From NCBI GenBank assembly GCA_017642895.1, contig JAEPON010000003.1, positions 62,001 through 126,000 on the forward strand: a stretch of 64,000 bases of DNA, read 5' to 3'. Below the pieces are notes generated by a model. It was not told the origin of the DNA. It saw only the letters and a program-made list of their open reading frames with translations, and made no database searches. This stretch comes from Roseitalea sp. (GTDB lineage: Bacteria; Pseudomonadota; Alphaproteobacteria; Rhizobiales; Rhizobiaceae). Below are positions 1-9,144 of this stretch, in pieces; position 1 is the first letter of the stretch; every line of letters starts with the position of its first letter. The translations under genes and the position numbers were made by a program.

Positions 1-149
1 CGGACCACATCCTGGTCCGCCGGGACCATGTGATCGCCGACATGCTGACGGGCCTTGGCGCCACCATCACCGAAATCGAGGCGCCCTTCGACCCCGAAGG
101 CGGCGCCTATGGCGATGCCCATCACAGCCACCATCACCATGACCACTGA
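1..149 (+). CDS. ureE: Urease accessory protein UreE, C-terminal fragment
   Basis: Partial gene cut by the window edge; the last 48 residues and the stop are present. UreE is the cytoplasmic nickel metallochaperone that hands Ni(II) to the urease maturation complex. The fragment ends in a histidine-rich tail (HHSHHHHDH), the typical nickel-binding extension of many UreE proteins, preceded by sequence that fits the C-terminal domain ([15 protein letters not shown]). It overlaps the next gene by 11 bases and precedes ureF and ureG on the same strand, which supports the call. The catalytic subunits and the N-terminal half lie outside the window. Confidence 0.88.
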   Translation, partial: DHILVRRDHVIADMLTGLGATITEIEAPFDPEGGAYGDAHHSHHHHDH

Positions 150-759
150 AACGCCCAAACGCCCGCGGATCGAGACGATCACCACCGGCGCCGCACTCAA
201 GGACTGGTATTGGCTCAAGCAGGAGATCGTCGATCATGCGCGCAATCTCGGTGTGAGCCCCTATGGCGGCAAATTCGCGATCATCGACCGGGTCGCGCAT
301 TTCCTCGATACGGGTGAGCGGCGCAAACCGTCCTACGAGCAAGGGCCGGCGCGTCGTCAGACGTCACCGGCGTCGATGTTCGACTGGGCGCATGGCGCGA
401 TCACACGCGACACGATCATCGATGCCGGCTATCGCAACAATCACAATGTGCGGGCTTTCCTCGCGCGCGAGACAGGCCGGAAAATCACCTTCAACATCGC
501 TTTCATGGACTGGATGAAGGCCAATGCCGGCAAAACGATGGGCGATGCGGCCCATGAATGGCTGCGGCTTGACGCCGAACGCAAGGCGGGCGTGAAGGCC
601 ACGATCCCGTACCACAACCAGTTCAACGCCTATGTGCGCGCCTTTTTCGACGACAATCCCGGGCGCTCGATGGACGATGCGCGCCATTTCTGGAAACTCA
701 AGCGTGGTCTGCCCGGTCACAACCGCTACGAGCGTTCCGATCTGGACCTGACGGAATGA
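139..759 (+). CDS. SAP/DUF6434-type protein embedded in the urease operon
   Basis: 206 residues from the ATG at 139, which overlaps the end of ureE; a longer in-frame start at 55 would only read through the ureE tail in another frame. Residues about 15-60 ([19 protein letters not shown]...[14 protein letters not shown]) look like a SAP/HeH helix-extension-helix fold. The rest carries two related segments ([24 protein letters not shown] and a later [24 protein letters not shown] copy), as in DUF6434-like proteins. No catalytic motif is visible. SAP folds often bind nucleic acid, but nothing here shows that. It is coupled at both ends (overlap with ureE; 4-base overlap with ureF), so it is co-translated with urease chaperones. 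Its role in urease maturation is unknown. Confidence 0.7.
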   Translation: MTTETPKRPRIETITTGAALKDWYWLKQEIVDHARNLGVSPYGGKFAIIDRVAHFLDTGERRKPSYEQGPARRQTSPASMFDWAHGAITRDTIIDAGYRNNHNVRAFLARETGRKITFNIAFMDWMKANAGKTMGDAAHEWLRLDAERKAGVKATIPYHNQFNAYVRAFFDDNPGRSMDDARHFWKLKRGLPGHNRYERSDLDLTE

Positions 760-1415
760 GCCAGACCACCGCTCTTCTGAGACTCATGTCATGGCTGTCG
801 CCGGTCTTTCCCACGGGCGGCTTTGCCTATTCGGCCGGGCTCGAACAGGCCGTCGCCGACGGCGCCGTGACCGATGCGGTTTCGCTGCAGCACTGGATTG
901 CCGCAACGCTGCGCCACGGCGCGCCTTGGAACGATGCGGTTCTTGTCACCGAAGCCCGTCGCGCGGCGACGGACGCGCACCACATCGCCACGCTTGCCGA
1001 GCTGGGCCGCGCGCTGTGCATGTCCGCCGAACGCCGCAAGGAAACCATCGACCAAGGCGCTGCCTTCATCGACGCGGCGGCGCATTGGTTCGAACCCGGT
1101 GCGCTGCCGCCGCGCGAGACACCGTTGCCCGTCGCGGTCGGCACCGCGGCCGGTCTTGCCGGGATCGACGGGGAAGCGGCCCTTGCCGCCTTTCTCAACA
1201 CCTATGCCACCAATCAGTTGCAATGTGCCATCCGCCTTTCCGTCACCGGGCAGACCGGCGCGGCGCGCATCCTTGCAGCACTGGAAGAGCCAATCGCCGG
1301 CACCGCCCGCCGCGCTACCGCTGCGACACTGGATGATCTTGGCGGCAGCGCGTTTGGCGCCGATATTGCATCGATGACCCACGAAACCCTCGAACCACGG
1401 CTGTTCCTGTCATGA
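756..1415 (+). CDS. ureF: Urease accessory protein UreF
   Basis: 219 residues, usual length for UreF. UreF acts with UreD/UreH and UreG as the GTPase-regulating scaffold that inserts nickel into urease apoprotein in the cytoplasm. The N-terminus [27 protein letters not shown] is the diagnostic UreF segment, and the middle contains the conserved Asn/Gln-rich helix ([15 protein letters not shown]). ATGA overlap with the gene before and a 4-base overlap with the gene after indicate one coupled operon. Confidence 0.95.
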   Translation: MSQTTALLRLMSWLSPVFPTGGFAYSAGLEQAVADGAVTDAVSLQHWIAATLRHGAPWNDAVLVTEARRAATDAHHIATLAELGRALCMSAERRKETIDQGAAFIDAAAHWFEPGALPPRETPLPVAVGTAAGLAGIDGEAALAAFLNTYATNQLQCAIRLSVTGQTGAARILAALEEPIAGTARRATAATLDDLGGSAFGADIASMTHETLEPRLFLS

Positions 1416-1792
1416 GCATCGACACATATGAGCGCGGCAAGGCGCTCTCCGAAGAGTTGAACCCCGGAATGGAAGCGGCCCTTCGCGAGCGATATGGGCA
1501 CATCGTTCCCGGCATGGCGGAGTCGGTTGTCGATTTTGCCTACGGCCAGCACTATGCGCGCGACGGGCTTGATCTGAAGACGCGTTACCTCGCCACCATC
1601 GCGGCACTCACCGCACTTGGCGGACAGACCAAGCCGCAGTTGAAGGTCAACATCGGCGGCGCGCTCAAGGCCGGAGCGAGCGAACGGGAAATCGGCGAGG
1701 TCATCTGGCAGATGGCGCTCTATGGCGGGTTTCCGGCGGCCATCAACGGCCTCAACGCCGCGCTGGAAGTCTTCGCAGGGGAAGAACAATGA
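1412..1792 (+). CDS. Carboxymuconolactone decarboxylase-like (AhpD fold) protein without cysteines
   Basis: 126 residues of the carboxymuconolactone decarboxylase family: an all-helical fold with the typical core [17 protein letters not shown] followed by [40 protein letters not shown]. Peroxidase-type AhpD members carry a CxxC pair; this protein has no cysteine at all, so it resembles the decarboxylase/lactonase branch or a non-redox member. The substrate cannot be told from sequence. It sits between ureF and ureG with 4-base overlaps on both sides, an unusual position; a link to urease is suggested only by coupling. Confidence 0.8.
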   Translation: MSIDTYERGKALSEELNPGMEAALRERYGHIVPGMAESVVDFAYGQHYARDGLDLKTRYLATIAALTALGGQTKPQLKVNIGGALKAGASEREIGEVIWQMALYGGFPAAINGLNAALEVFAGEEQ

Positions 1793-2403
1793 CGCAGTTG
1801 AACGGTCCCTTGCGCGTCGGCATTGGCGGACCGGTCGGCACCGGCAAGACCACACTCACCGCGCGCCTGTGCGAAGCGATGCGCGACACCCATTCGGTCG
1901 CCGTCATCACCAACGACATCTATACACGCGAGGACGCCGAAGCCCTGACGCGCATGCAGGCGCTGCCGTCGGACCGGGTGCTGGGCGTTGAGACCGGCGG
2001 TTGCCCGCACACGGCAATCCGCGAGGACGCCTCGATCAATCTGCGCGCCGTCGAACAGATGACGGCCCGCCATCCCCACCTCGACGTGATCTTCATCGAA
2101 TCGGGCGGCGACAATCTGGCGGCCACCTTCTCACCTGATCTGGCCGACCTGTCGCTTTATGTGATCTCGGTCTGTCAGGGCGGCGACATTCCGCGCAAAG
2201 GCGGTCCCGCGATTACCCGCTCCGATCTCCTGATCATCAACAAGGCCGATCTTGCGCCCCATGTCGGCGTCGATCTTGACCGGATGGATGCCGACGCCCG
2301 CGCCAACCGGGCCGGCCGGCCGCACCTGTTCACCGATCTCAGAGCCGGACAGGGTGTTGACGCGATTGTCGGCTTTTTGAGCGATCAGGGCGGCCTCGCC
2401 TAG
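1789..2403 (+). CDS. ureG: Urease accessory GTPase UreG
   Basis: 204 residues, standard UreG length. UreG is a SIMIBI-class GTPase that dimerises on Ni(II) and GTP and drives nickel transfer from UreE to the UreFDH-apourease complex. Visible motifs: P-loop [10 protein letters not shown] (about residues 13-22), [13 protein letters not shown], the metal-binding [13 protein letters not shown] (Cys-Pro-His), [15 protein letters not shown], and the guanine-recognition INKADL. Last gene of the urease accessory run; 109 non-coding bases follow. Confidence 0.97.
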   Translation: MTQLNGPLRVGIGGPVGTGKTTLTARLCEAMRDTHSVAVITNDIYTREDAEALTRMQALPSDRVLGVETGGCPHTAIREDASINLRAVEQMTARHPHLDVIFIESGGDNLAATFSPDLADLSLYVISVCQGGDIPRKGGPAITRSDLLIINKADLAPHVGVDLDRMDADARANRAGRPHLFTDLRAGQGVDAIVGFLSDQGGLA

Positions 2404-2421
2404 GCAATTGCCCACAGATTA

Positions 2422-2468
2422 TGCACAAGCGTTTTACGCTTGATATTTGTGCAATCGCTGGTGCAATC
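2422..2468. promoter_or_regulatory. Nested inverted repeats and direct repeat upstream of the ABC importer (candidate operator)
   Basis: The 109-base gap between ureG and the binding-protein gene contains CAAGCG (2426-2431), five bases, then CGCTTG (2437-2442). This lies inside a wider inverted pair TGCACAA (2422-2428) and TTGTGCA (2447-2453). The octamer GTGCAATC occurs at 2449-2456 and again at 2461-2468. Such layered symmetry before a transporter operon suggests a regulator site, but no consensus was recognised and no regulator gene lies nearby. A hairpin attenuating read-through from ureG is the alternative. Confidence 0.4.
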
Positions 2469-2512
2469 TGCCGGCAAGGCGCCCCGGCGCGCCGCAAAGA
2501 GGGAAGATAAAC

Positions 2513-3535
2513 ATGCGCACATTTCTGGGAGCCACACTGTCCGGGGCATTGGCAGCGTTGACGCTGACCGCCTCGACGGCCTTTGCCGAAACCGATCTCA
2601 AATTCACGCTCGACTGGAAGTTCGAGGCGCCGTCGGCACCCTTCTTCATCGCGCTGGACGAGGGCTATTTCGCCGAGGAAGGCCTGAACGTCACCATCGA
2701 TTCGGGCGCGGGCAGCCGCGAGAGCATCCCGCGCGTTGCCACCGGCGCCTATGACATGGGCTTTGGCGACGTCAACGCGCTGATCAAGTTCATCGAGGAA
2801 AATCCCGAACAGAAAGTCACCGCCGTGATGATGGCCTATGAGCGGCCGCCCTTTGCGGTGATCGGCCTCAGAAGCCAGGGCATCACCGAGGATCCCGCCT
2901 CGCTCGAGGGCAAGACGCTCGGGGCCCCACCGCCGGACGCCGCCTTCGGCCAGTGGCCGGCCTTCGTCGAGGCTGCCGGCATCGACACGTCCGGCATCAC
3001 CATCGAAAATGTCGGCTTTCCGGTGCGCGAGCCGATGCTGGCCCAGGGCCAGGTCGATGCGATCTTCGGCTTTTCCTTTTCGTCGGTCATCAACCTGAAG
3101 GCGCAAGGCGTCGACGAAGCCGACATCGTGCCGATCATGATGGGCGAAAACGGGCTCGACCTTTACGGCAATGTGGTCATGGTCAACCCGGCCTTCGCCG
3201 AGGAAAACCCGGATGCGGTCAAGGGTTTCCTGCGCGCGCTGATCAAGGGCTATCGCGACACGATCGCCGATCCGGAAGGCGCGATGGACCATGTGCTCGA
3301 GCGCAATGGCGTTCTGAGCAAGGATGTCGAGATCGACCGCATCAACATGGCGATCGAACAGTCCATCCTGACGCCGGCCGTCCAGGAAAACGGCTTTGGC
3401 GATGTCGACATGGACAAGCTCGCCCAGACCATGGAATGGCTGGCGATCTCCATGGACGTTGAGAACCCGCCCGCACCCGAGGACGTGTTCGACCCGTCCT
3501 TCCTGCCGCCGAAAGAAGAGCGCATGCTGCAATAG
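2513..3535 (+). CDS. ABC transporter substrate-binding protein, NMT1/THI5-like
   Basis: 340 residues from the ATG at 2513, preceded by AGAGGGAAG. A Sec signal peptide spans about residues 1-24 (hydrophobic GALAALTLTASTAFA then AE). The mature part begins KFTLDWKFEAPSAPFFIALDEGYFAEEGLNV, the signature start of NMT1/THI5-like periplasmic binding proteins that serve pyrimidine precursor, taurine/sulfonate, nitrate or riboflavin-type importers. The residues give no safe ligand assignment. ATPase and permease genes follow on the same strand. The nearby urease genes would fit a nitrogenous ligand, but that is only contextual. No TPP riboswitch was seen upstream. Confidence 0.88.
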   Translation: MRTFLGATLSGALAALTLTASTAFAETDLKFTLDWKFEAPSAPFFIALDEGYFAEEGLNVTIDSGAGSRESIPRVATGAYDMGFGDVNALIKFIEENPEQKVTAVMMAYERPPFAVIGLRSQGITEDPASLEGKTLGAPPPDAAFGQWPAFVEAAGIDTSGITIENVGFPVREPMLAQGQVDAIFGFSFSSVINLKAQGVDEADIVPIMMGENGLDLYGNVVMVNPAFAEENPDAVKGFLRALIKGYRDTIADPEGAMDHVLERNGVLSKDVEIDRINMAIEQSILTPAVQENGFGDVDMDKLAQTMEWLAISMDVENPPAPEDVFDPSFLPPKEERMLQ

Positions 3536-3560
3536 GCGGCATCCTCCCATCACGCAAAGC

Positions 3561-3595
3561 ATCGCCGGATGTGGACATTGACCGCATCCGGCGAT
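3561..3595 (+). promoter_or_regulatory. Intercistronic hairpin after the binding-protein gene
   Basis: Perfect 11-bp stem: ATCGCCGGATG (3561-3571) pairs with CATCCGGCGAT (3585-3595) around a 13-base loop. No T-run follows, so it is unlikely to be a strong terminator. Its position just after the binding-protein gene is typical of hairpins that protect the 5' message or thin out downstream expression so that binding protein exceeds ATPase and permease. Confidence 0.55.
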
Positions 3596-3624
3596 TGACT
3601 GGCAGATTGAACGGAAGGGCCGAC

Positions 3625-4431
3625 GTGACCAGCCATCTCGTCACCATCGACAATGTGGACATGCGCTATGGCGGCCCCGGCGGTACGCTCGCCGTTTCCG
3701 GCCTGACGCTGCATGTCGACAAGGGCGAATTCACCGCCGTGGTCGGCCCGTCGGGCTGCGGCAAGTCGACCCTGATGAAGCTGGTGACCGGGCTCCATAT
3801 CCCGCAGGTCGGCGCGATCACCGTCGCCGGCAAGGAGGTGACCGAGCCGGTCTCGATCGTCGGCATGGCCTTCCAGAACCCGACGCTCCTGCCCTGGCGC
3901 ACGACGCTCGACAACATCCTGCTGCCGCTCGAAATCGTCCAGCGTCACCGCAGGCGCTTGCGGGCCAACAAGGCCGAATATGTCGAAAAGGCCGAGCATC
4001 TTCTCGAAACGGTCGGGCTGAAGGGTTTCGGCGACAAATATCCCTGGCAGCTTTCGGGCGGCATGCAGCAACGGGCGAACCTTTGCCGCGCGCTGATCCA
4101 CGAGCCCGACCTCTTGATGCTGGACGAGCCGTTCGGCGCACTTGACGCCTTCACGCGCGAGGAATTGTGGTGCGTGATCCGCGACCTGCATCACGAGACG
4201 GACGTGACGATCCAGCTCGTCACCCACGACCTGCGTGAGGCGGTGTTCCTCGCCGATCGGATTTTCGTCATGAGCGCCCGCCCCGGTCGCATCATCGACA
4301 CCCATTCGGTGCCGTTCGAACGGCCGCGCGACCTTGAGGTCATGTACACCGCCGAATTCACCGATCTGGTGCACGATCTGCGCGGGCAGATCGCCCAGGC
4401 CCGCACCGAGCAGTTGGAGGCCGCCCAATGA
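3625..4431 (+). CDS. ABC transporter ATP-binding protein, nitrate/sulfonate/pyrimidine type
   Basis: 268 residues from GTG 3625, which has GGAAGGGC eight bases upstream and gives a family-length N-terminus; an ATG at 3571 would start inside the preceding hairpin. Walker A GPSGCGKST, signature LSGGMQQR, Walker B LLMLDEPFGALD and the H-loop VTHD are all intact. This SsuB/TauB-like subclass powers importers with NMT1/THI5 binding proteins. It overlaps the permease start by four bases (ATGA). Confidence 0.92.
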   Translation: MTSHLVTIDNVDMRYGGPGGTLAVSGLTLHVDKGEFTAVVGPSGCGKSTLMKLVTGLHIPQVGAITVAGKEVTEPVSIVGMAFQNPTLLPWRTTLDNILLPLEIVQRHRRRLRANKAEYVEKAEHLLETVGLKGFGDKYPWQLSGGMQQRANLCRALIHEPDLLMLDEPFGALDAFTREELWCVIRDLHHETDVTIQLVTHDLREAVFLADRIFVMSARPGRIIDTHSVPFERPRDLEVMYTAEFTDLVHDLRGQIAQARTEQLEAAQ

Positions 4432-5267
4432 GCGCGCCCGCCGACAGCAAGCCCGCCGAACCGGTCGCCGAAGTGGTTGCGACACCGCCCGCGCCCCGGC
4501 AGTTTCCGTGGATCAAGGCCGCGCCGTGGCTCTACACGATTGCCCTGTTCGTGATCTGGGAGGCGAGCGTCCACCTGTTCGCGCTGCCGCAATATGTGCT
4601 GCCCGCGCCGTCGGTGATCCTGGGCGCCATCATCCAGTACTGGCCGACCATCTGGACCAATTCTGTCCAGACGCTCTACACAACGCTTGTCGGCTTTGCG
4701 ATGGCGGTCGCCGGCGGCCTTGCACTGGGTTTGCTCGTCGGCTGGTCGCGCTTCATCTATGCCGGGCTCTACCCGCTGATGATCGGCTTCAACGCGATCC
4801 CCAAGGTCGCCGTCGTGCCGATCCTCGTCATCTGGTTCGGCATTGGCGACGTGCCGGCGATCCTGACAGCCTTTCTGATCGCCTTCTTCCCGATTGTGGT
4901 GAATGTCGCGACCGGCCTTGCCACGATCGAGCCGGAGATGGAGGACGTGCTGCGCGCGCTCGGCGCCAAAAAGATGGACGTCATGCTGAAGGTCGGCATT
5001 CCGCGCTCGATGCCCTACTTTTTCGGCTCGCTGAAGATCGCGATCACGCTCGCCTTCGTCGGCTCGGTCATTTCCGAGACCATCGCCGCCAATTCCGGCC
5101 TCGGCCACATGATGCTCGCCGCGCAGAGCCAGTTCAACGTGCCGCTGGTCTTCGCCGGACTGATCATGCTGGCGATCGAGGGCATCGCCATGTACGCGCT
5201 GATGGCCTGGATCGAGCAGCGCACCACCGGCTGGGCGCACCGTTCGGGCATGGCGCAGGGGAACTAG
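4428..5267 (+). CDS. ABC transporter permease, SsuC/TauC-like
   Basis: 279 residues with about six membrane helices after a Pro/Ala-rich cytoplasmic N-terminus of some 25 residues. The BPD_transp_1 core includes the coupling loop EMEDVLRALGAKKMDVMLKVGIPRSMPYFFGSLKIA and the conserved EtiaanSGLGHMM segment. Third gene of the importer, coupled to the ATPase. Its stop overlaps the stop of the convergent MBL gene by four bases, with no room for a terminator. Confidence 0.92.
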   Translation: MSAPADSKPAEPVAEVVATPPAPRQFPWIKAAPWLYTIALFVIWEASVHLFALPQYVLPAPSVILGAIIQYWPTIWTNSVQTLYTTLVGFAMAVAGGLALGLLVGWSRFIYAGLYPLMIGFNAIPKVAVVPILVIWFGIGDVPAILTAFLIAFFPIVVNVATGLATIEPEMEDVLRALGAKKMDVMLKVGIPRSMPYFFGSLKIAITLAFVGSVISETIAANSGLGHMMLAAQSQFNVPLVFAGLIMLAIEGIAMYALMAWIEQRTTGWAHRSGMAQGN

Positions 5268-6124
5268 ACGCCGATCGCCAGCCCGTCGCGCCCGATGTGC
5301 AGAGGTCCCTTGTAGCCGCCCACACGCACGGCCTTCTCCCAGACGTCATCGGTGATGGCCGGATCGTCCACGGGCAGCAGATGGTTGAGCGCCAGCGCCT
5401 TGACCCCAGCCTCGGCCGCCAGCCGGCCGACATCCGCCGCATCGGAATGGCTGGCTTCCAGATGCTGCTTCAGCCGCGCGCCATTGCCGACGCGCGCCAC
5501 CAGCCGGTCGACACCCTCGGCGATCATCGCCTCATGCACGAGAAGATCGGCGCCGCGGGCGAAATCCGCCATCCCGTCGAACGGCGCCGTGTCGCCGGAG
5601 ATCACCACCGCCTTGCCGCCGGCCTCGAATTTCAGCGCATAGCTTTCATTGATCGGCGGATGCCGGTTGAGAAGCGCCGAGACGTTGACCGGGCCGATCC
5701 GCGCGAAACCGCCCTCGCCCATCGGCGCGATCCAGACCAGCGCATCGATGTCCGGACGCCCTTCATCGGCGATCCGCGTTTCGATGTCGAACGCCATCGA
5801 GCGCTGGAAGGCGTGCCAATAGGCGCTCAGCCCCGCCGGCCCGTGAACGGAAACCGGCGTCTTCAGCCCGGCCGTCCAGGCCGTATGGATCAGCGGCCCC
5901 AGTTCCAGATAATGGTCCGAATGCAGATGGGTGACGATGATCGCCGACAGGTCCGGCAGCCGCATGCCGGTCTCGACCAGACCGCGCGTGACACCGAGCC
6001 CGCAATCAACGACGATCCGCTGGCCGGCCATCTCGACGAGAGTCGCCGTCGGCATCCGCACATCGGGACCCGGATAGATCGCCGGCCCGCCCTTGGTGCC
6101 CAGCAGCGTGACCGTGTCGCCCAA
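5264..6124 (-). CDS. MBL-fold metallo-hydrolase, RNase Z-like
   Basis: 286 residues. Metallo-beta-lactamase fold with the dinuclear metal motif THLHSDH (His66, His68, Asp70, His71), a later SGDTAPFDG (metal-bridging Asp) and the C-terminal LALNHLLP histidine. The N-terminus VTLLGTKGGPAIYPGPDVRMPTATLV resembles RNase Z-like hydrolases, but the long RNase Z flexible arm is not evident, so tRNA processing should not be assumed. It follows glpK two bases downstream on the same strand, so it is probably co-transcribed with glycerol genes. Confidence 0.82.
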   Translation of the reverse strand: MGDTVTLLGTKGGPAIYPGPDVRMPTATLVEMAGQRIVVDCGLGVTRGLVETGMRLPDLSAIIVTHLHSDHYLELGPLIHTAWTAGLKTPVSVHGPAGLSAYWHAFQRSMAFDIETRIADEGRPDIDALVWIAPMGEGGFARIGPVNVSALLNRHPPINESYALKFEAGGKAVVISGDTAPFDGMADFARGADLLVHEAMIAEGVDRLVARVGNGARLKQHLEASHSDAADVGRLAAEAGVKALALNHLLPVDDPAITDDVWEKAVRVGGYKGPLHIGRDGLAIGV

Positions 6125-6126
6125 AC

Positions 6127-7623
<1,497 letters not shown>

Positions 7624-7704
7624 GATGGTCCTCCCGGTCCGGTCGTCAACGGGAGGTTCCTTAAACCGTTTCAGGACCCGATGGGAACGGGGCGGCGCGC
7701 TTTT

Positions 7705-8379
7705 TCAGCCGCTCTTTTGGGTGTCGGCTGCGAACAGCCAGCGGGCGACGATCACCGCGCAGGCCGCGCCGACCAGTTGCATGACGATGAAAAGCGGCAC
7801 GTCGACGGGGCGGATGCCGGCGAACGTGTCCGACAGCCCGCGCGCGATCGTCACCGCCGGGTTGGCGAACGAGGTCGAGGCGGTGAACCAGTAGGCCGAG
7901 GTTATGTAGAGCCCGACGGCCACGGGAACCGCCTCGGCGCGCACCTTCAGCGTCGCAAGAATGGTGAAGACCAGCCCGAAACAGGCCACCCATTCGGAAA
8001 ACCACTGAGCCCCGCCGGTCCGGATCGTCGCCGAAAACTGCAACACATCGTCGGCGAACATCAGATGCGCCGCCCAGACACCGACGATGCCGCCGGCGAT
8101 CTGCGCCAGGACGAAAGCGCCCGCCTCGCCCGCCGCGATCTCCCGGCGCATCAGGAAGGCAAGCGTGACGGCGGGATTGAAATGCGCGCCCGAGACCGGC
8201 CCCAGCATGGTGATCAGCACGACCAGGATGGCGCCGGTGGCGATCGTGTTGGCCAGAAGCGCGATGGCGACATTGCCGCCCGCAAGCGTGTCGCCCATGA
8301 TGCCCGAGCCGACGACGGCGGCGAGCAGGAATGCGGTGCCGATGAACTCGGCGCCCAGGCGCTGCAGGGGTGAGGACAT
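7705..8379 (-). CDS. MIP-family channel (AqpS-like aquaporin)
   Basis: 224 residues from the ATG at 8379 (an in-frame ATG at 8400 would add seven residues but begins inside a palindrome). Six transmembrane helices and both NPA boxes are intact: HFNPAVT in the first half and FANPAVT in the second. The N-terminal half (VVGSGIMGDTLAGGNVAIALLANTIATGAILVVL) resembles channels found in arsenic-resistance operons of rhizobia, where arsenite leaves the cell through the channel. The neighbouring glycerol kinase would instead suggest glycerol uptake. A perfect ArsR-like palindrome overlaps the upstream region. Substrate unresolved. Confidence 0.88.
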   Translation of the reverse strand: MSSPLQRLGAEFIGTAFLLAAVVGSGIMGDTLAGGNVAIALLANTIATGAILVVLITMLGPVSGAHFNPAVTLAFLMRREIAAGEAGAFVLAQIAGGIVGVWAAHLMFADDVLQFSATIRTGGAQWFSEWVACFGLVFTILATLKVRAEAVPVAVGLYITSAYWFTASTSFANPAVTIARGLSDTFAGIRPVDVPLFIVMQLVGAACAVIVARWLFAADTQKSG

Positions 8380-8398
8380 GGAGCGGCTCCGGATCGCC

Positions 8399-8430
8399 AA
8401 ACATCAATACATCATGAATTATTGATGTTT
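8399..8430. promoter_or_regulatory. ArsR-like operator palindrome upstream of the aquaporin
   Basis: AAACATCAATA (8399-8409) and TATTGATGTTT (8420-8430) form a perfect 11-bp inverted repeat with a 10-base centre, ending 20 bases before the aquaporin ATG at 8379. The ATCAA...TTGAT geometry matches known ArsR/SmtB-family operators. The high AT content contrasts with the flanks and argues against a terminator for rirA. No arsR gene is adjacent. Confidence 0.6.
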
Positions 8431-8480
8431 CATCCGGACGTCAACGCCGTCGATAGGAGGCCGCCATTCTCCGGCTGGCG

Positions 8481-8954
8481 TCAAGCCGATCCGGGTCTCG
8501 GATTTGTGGGCGGGCCGGCCTCGATCATCGACAAAAGGTTGATCACCGCAGCACTCGGCTTGGCCAGATCATCGACCGTGTATTTTTCCAGGACGGTCAG
8601 AAACGCTTCCAGCGCCTCGCGCAGGGCGCTGGTCAGCCGGCACGTCTCGATCAGCGGACAGTCGGCGTCATCGGGCTCGAAACATTCGGCCATGGTGAAA
8701 TTGTCTTCGGTCAGGCGCACCACTTCAGCCAGCGTGATCTCACTGGCCGGCCGCGCCAGCCGGATGCCGCCATTGCGTCCGCGCACGGTCTGCACGATGC
8801 CGCCCTCGACCAGCGGATGCAGGATCTTGAACAGGAACGGCTCGGACGCGCCATAGACACGCGAAATGTCGGCCACCCGGCTCAGCCGGTCGCCGCCGGC
8901 GGCGCAGAACATCAGGATGCGGAACGCATAATCGGTCTGTTTGGTCAGTTTCAT
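8481..8954 (-). CDS. rirA: Rrf2-family iron-responsive regulator RirA
   Basis: 157 residues. RirA is the Fe-S cluster-sensing repressor of iron uptake genes in Rhizobiaceae and relatives. The N-terminus MKLTKQTDYAFRILMFCAA and the wing RGRNGGIRLARPASEITLAEVV are RirA-like. The cluster cysteines fall at Cys91, Cys99 and Cys105 (ECFEPDDADCPLIETC), exactly the RirA spacing and positions. The gene is divergent from an Fe(III)-binding protein gene, with candidate iron-regulatory sites in the 190 bases between the two start codons. Other Rrf2 proteins (IscR, NsrR) differ in cysteine spacing and N-terminus. Confidence 0.9.
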   Translation of the reverse strand: MKLTKQTDYAFRILMFCAAGGDRLSRVADISRVYGASEPFLFKILHPLVEGGIVQTVRGRNGGIRLARPASEITLAEVVRLTEDNFTMAECFEPDDADCPLIETCRLTSALREALEAFLTVLEKYTVDDLAKPSAAVINLLSMIEAGPPTNPRPGSA

Positions 8955-9024
8955 CGTGTCATTGATAGCATGACCGCGCCGCCGCCGGAACGGATTTTGC
9001 GACAGCCACGCATTTCTTCATCAG

Positions 9025-9041
9025 TTTGGAATCATTCCAGA
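9025..9041. promoter_or_regulatory. Irr-box (ICE)-like palindrome
   Basis: The 17-base element TTTGGAATCATTCCAGA contains the perfect palindrome TGGAAT-C-ATTCCA (9027-9039). It closely resembles the iron control element bound by Irr in rhizobia (TTTAGAA...TTCTAAA type) with a few substitutions. It lies between the divergent rirA (start 8954) and the Fe(III)-binding protein gene (start 9145) and could act on either. Confidence 0.5.
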
Positions 9042-9082
9042 AAAAACTTCCAAAAATCGTCAACTTTATGGCTGCCGGCGGA

Positions 9083-9127
9083 TTGACATCATTTGCGGGC
9101 TTCTACAAAACATGATTGCCATTATCA
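9083..9127 (+). promoter_or_regulatory. Candidate promoter with RirA iron-responsive operator
   Basis: A consensus -35 TTGACA stands at 9083-9088 and a loose -10 (TACAAA at 9104-9109 or CAAAAC at 9106-9111) follows. At 9113-9127 lies TGA-TTGCCATTA-TCA, matching the TGA-N9-TCA form of the RirA iron-responsive operator. It would cover the transcription start, the expected position for a repressor. The ribosome binding site AAGGAG (9132-9137) follows. Confidence 0.55.
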
Positions 9128-9144
9128 AGTTAAGGAGTGCTCCC

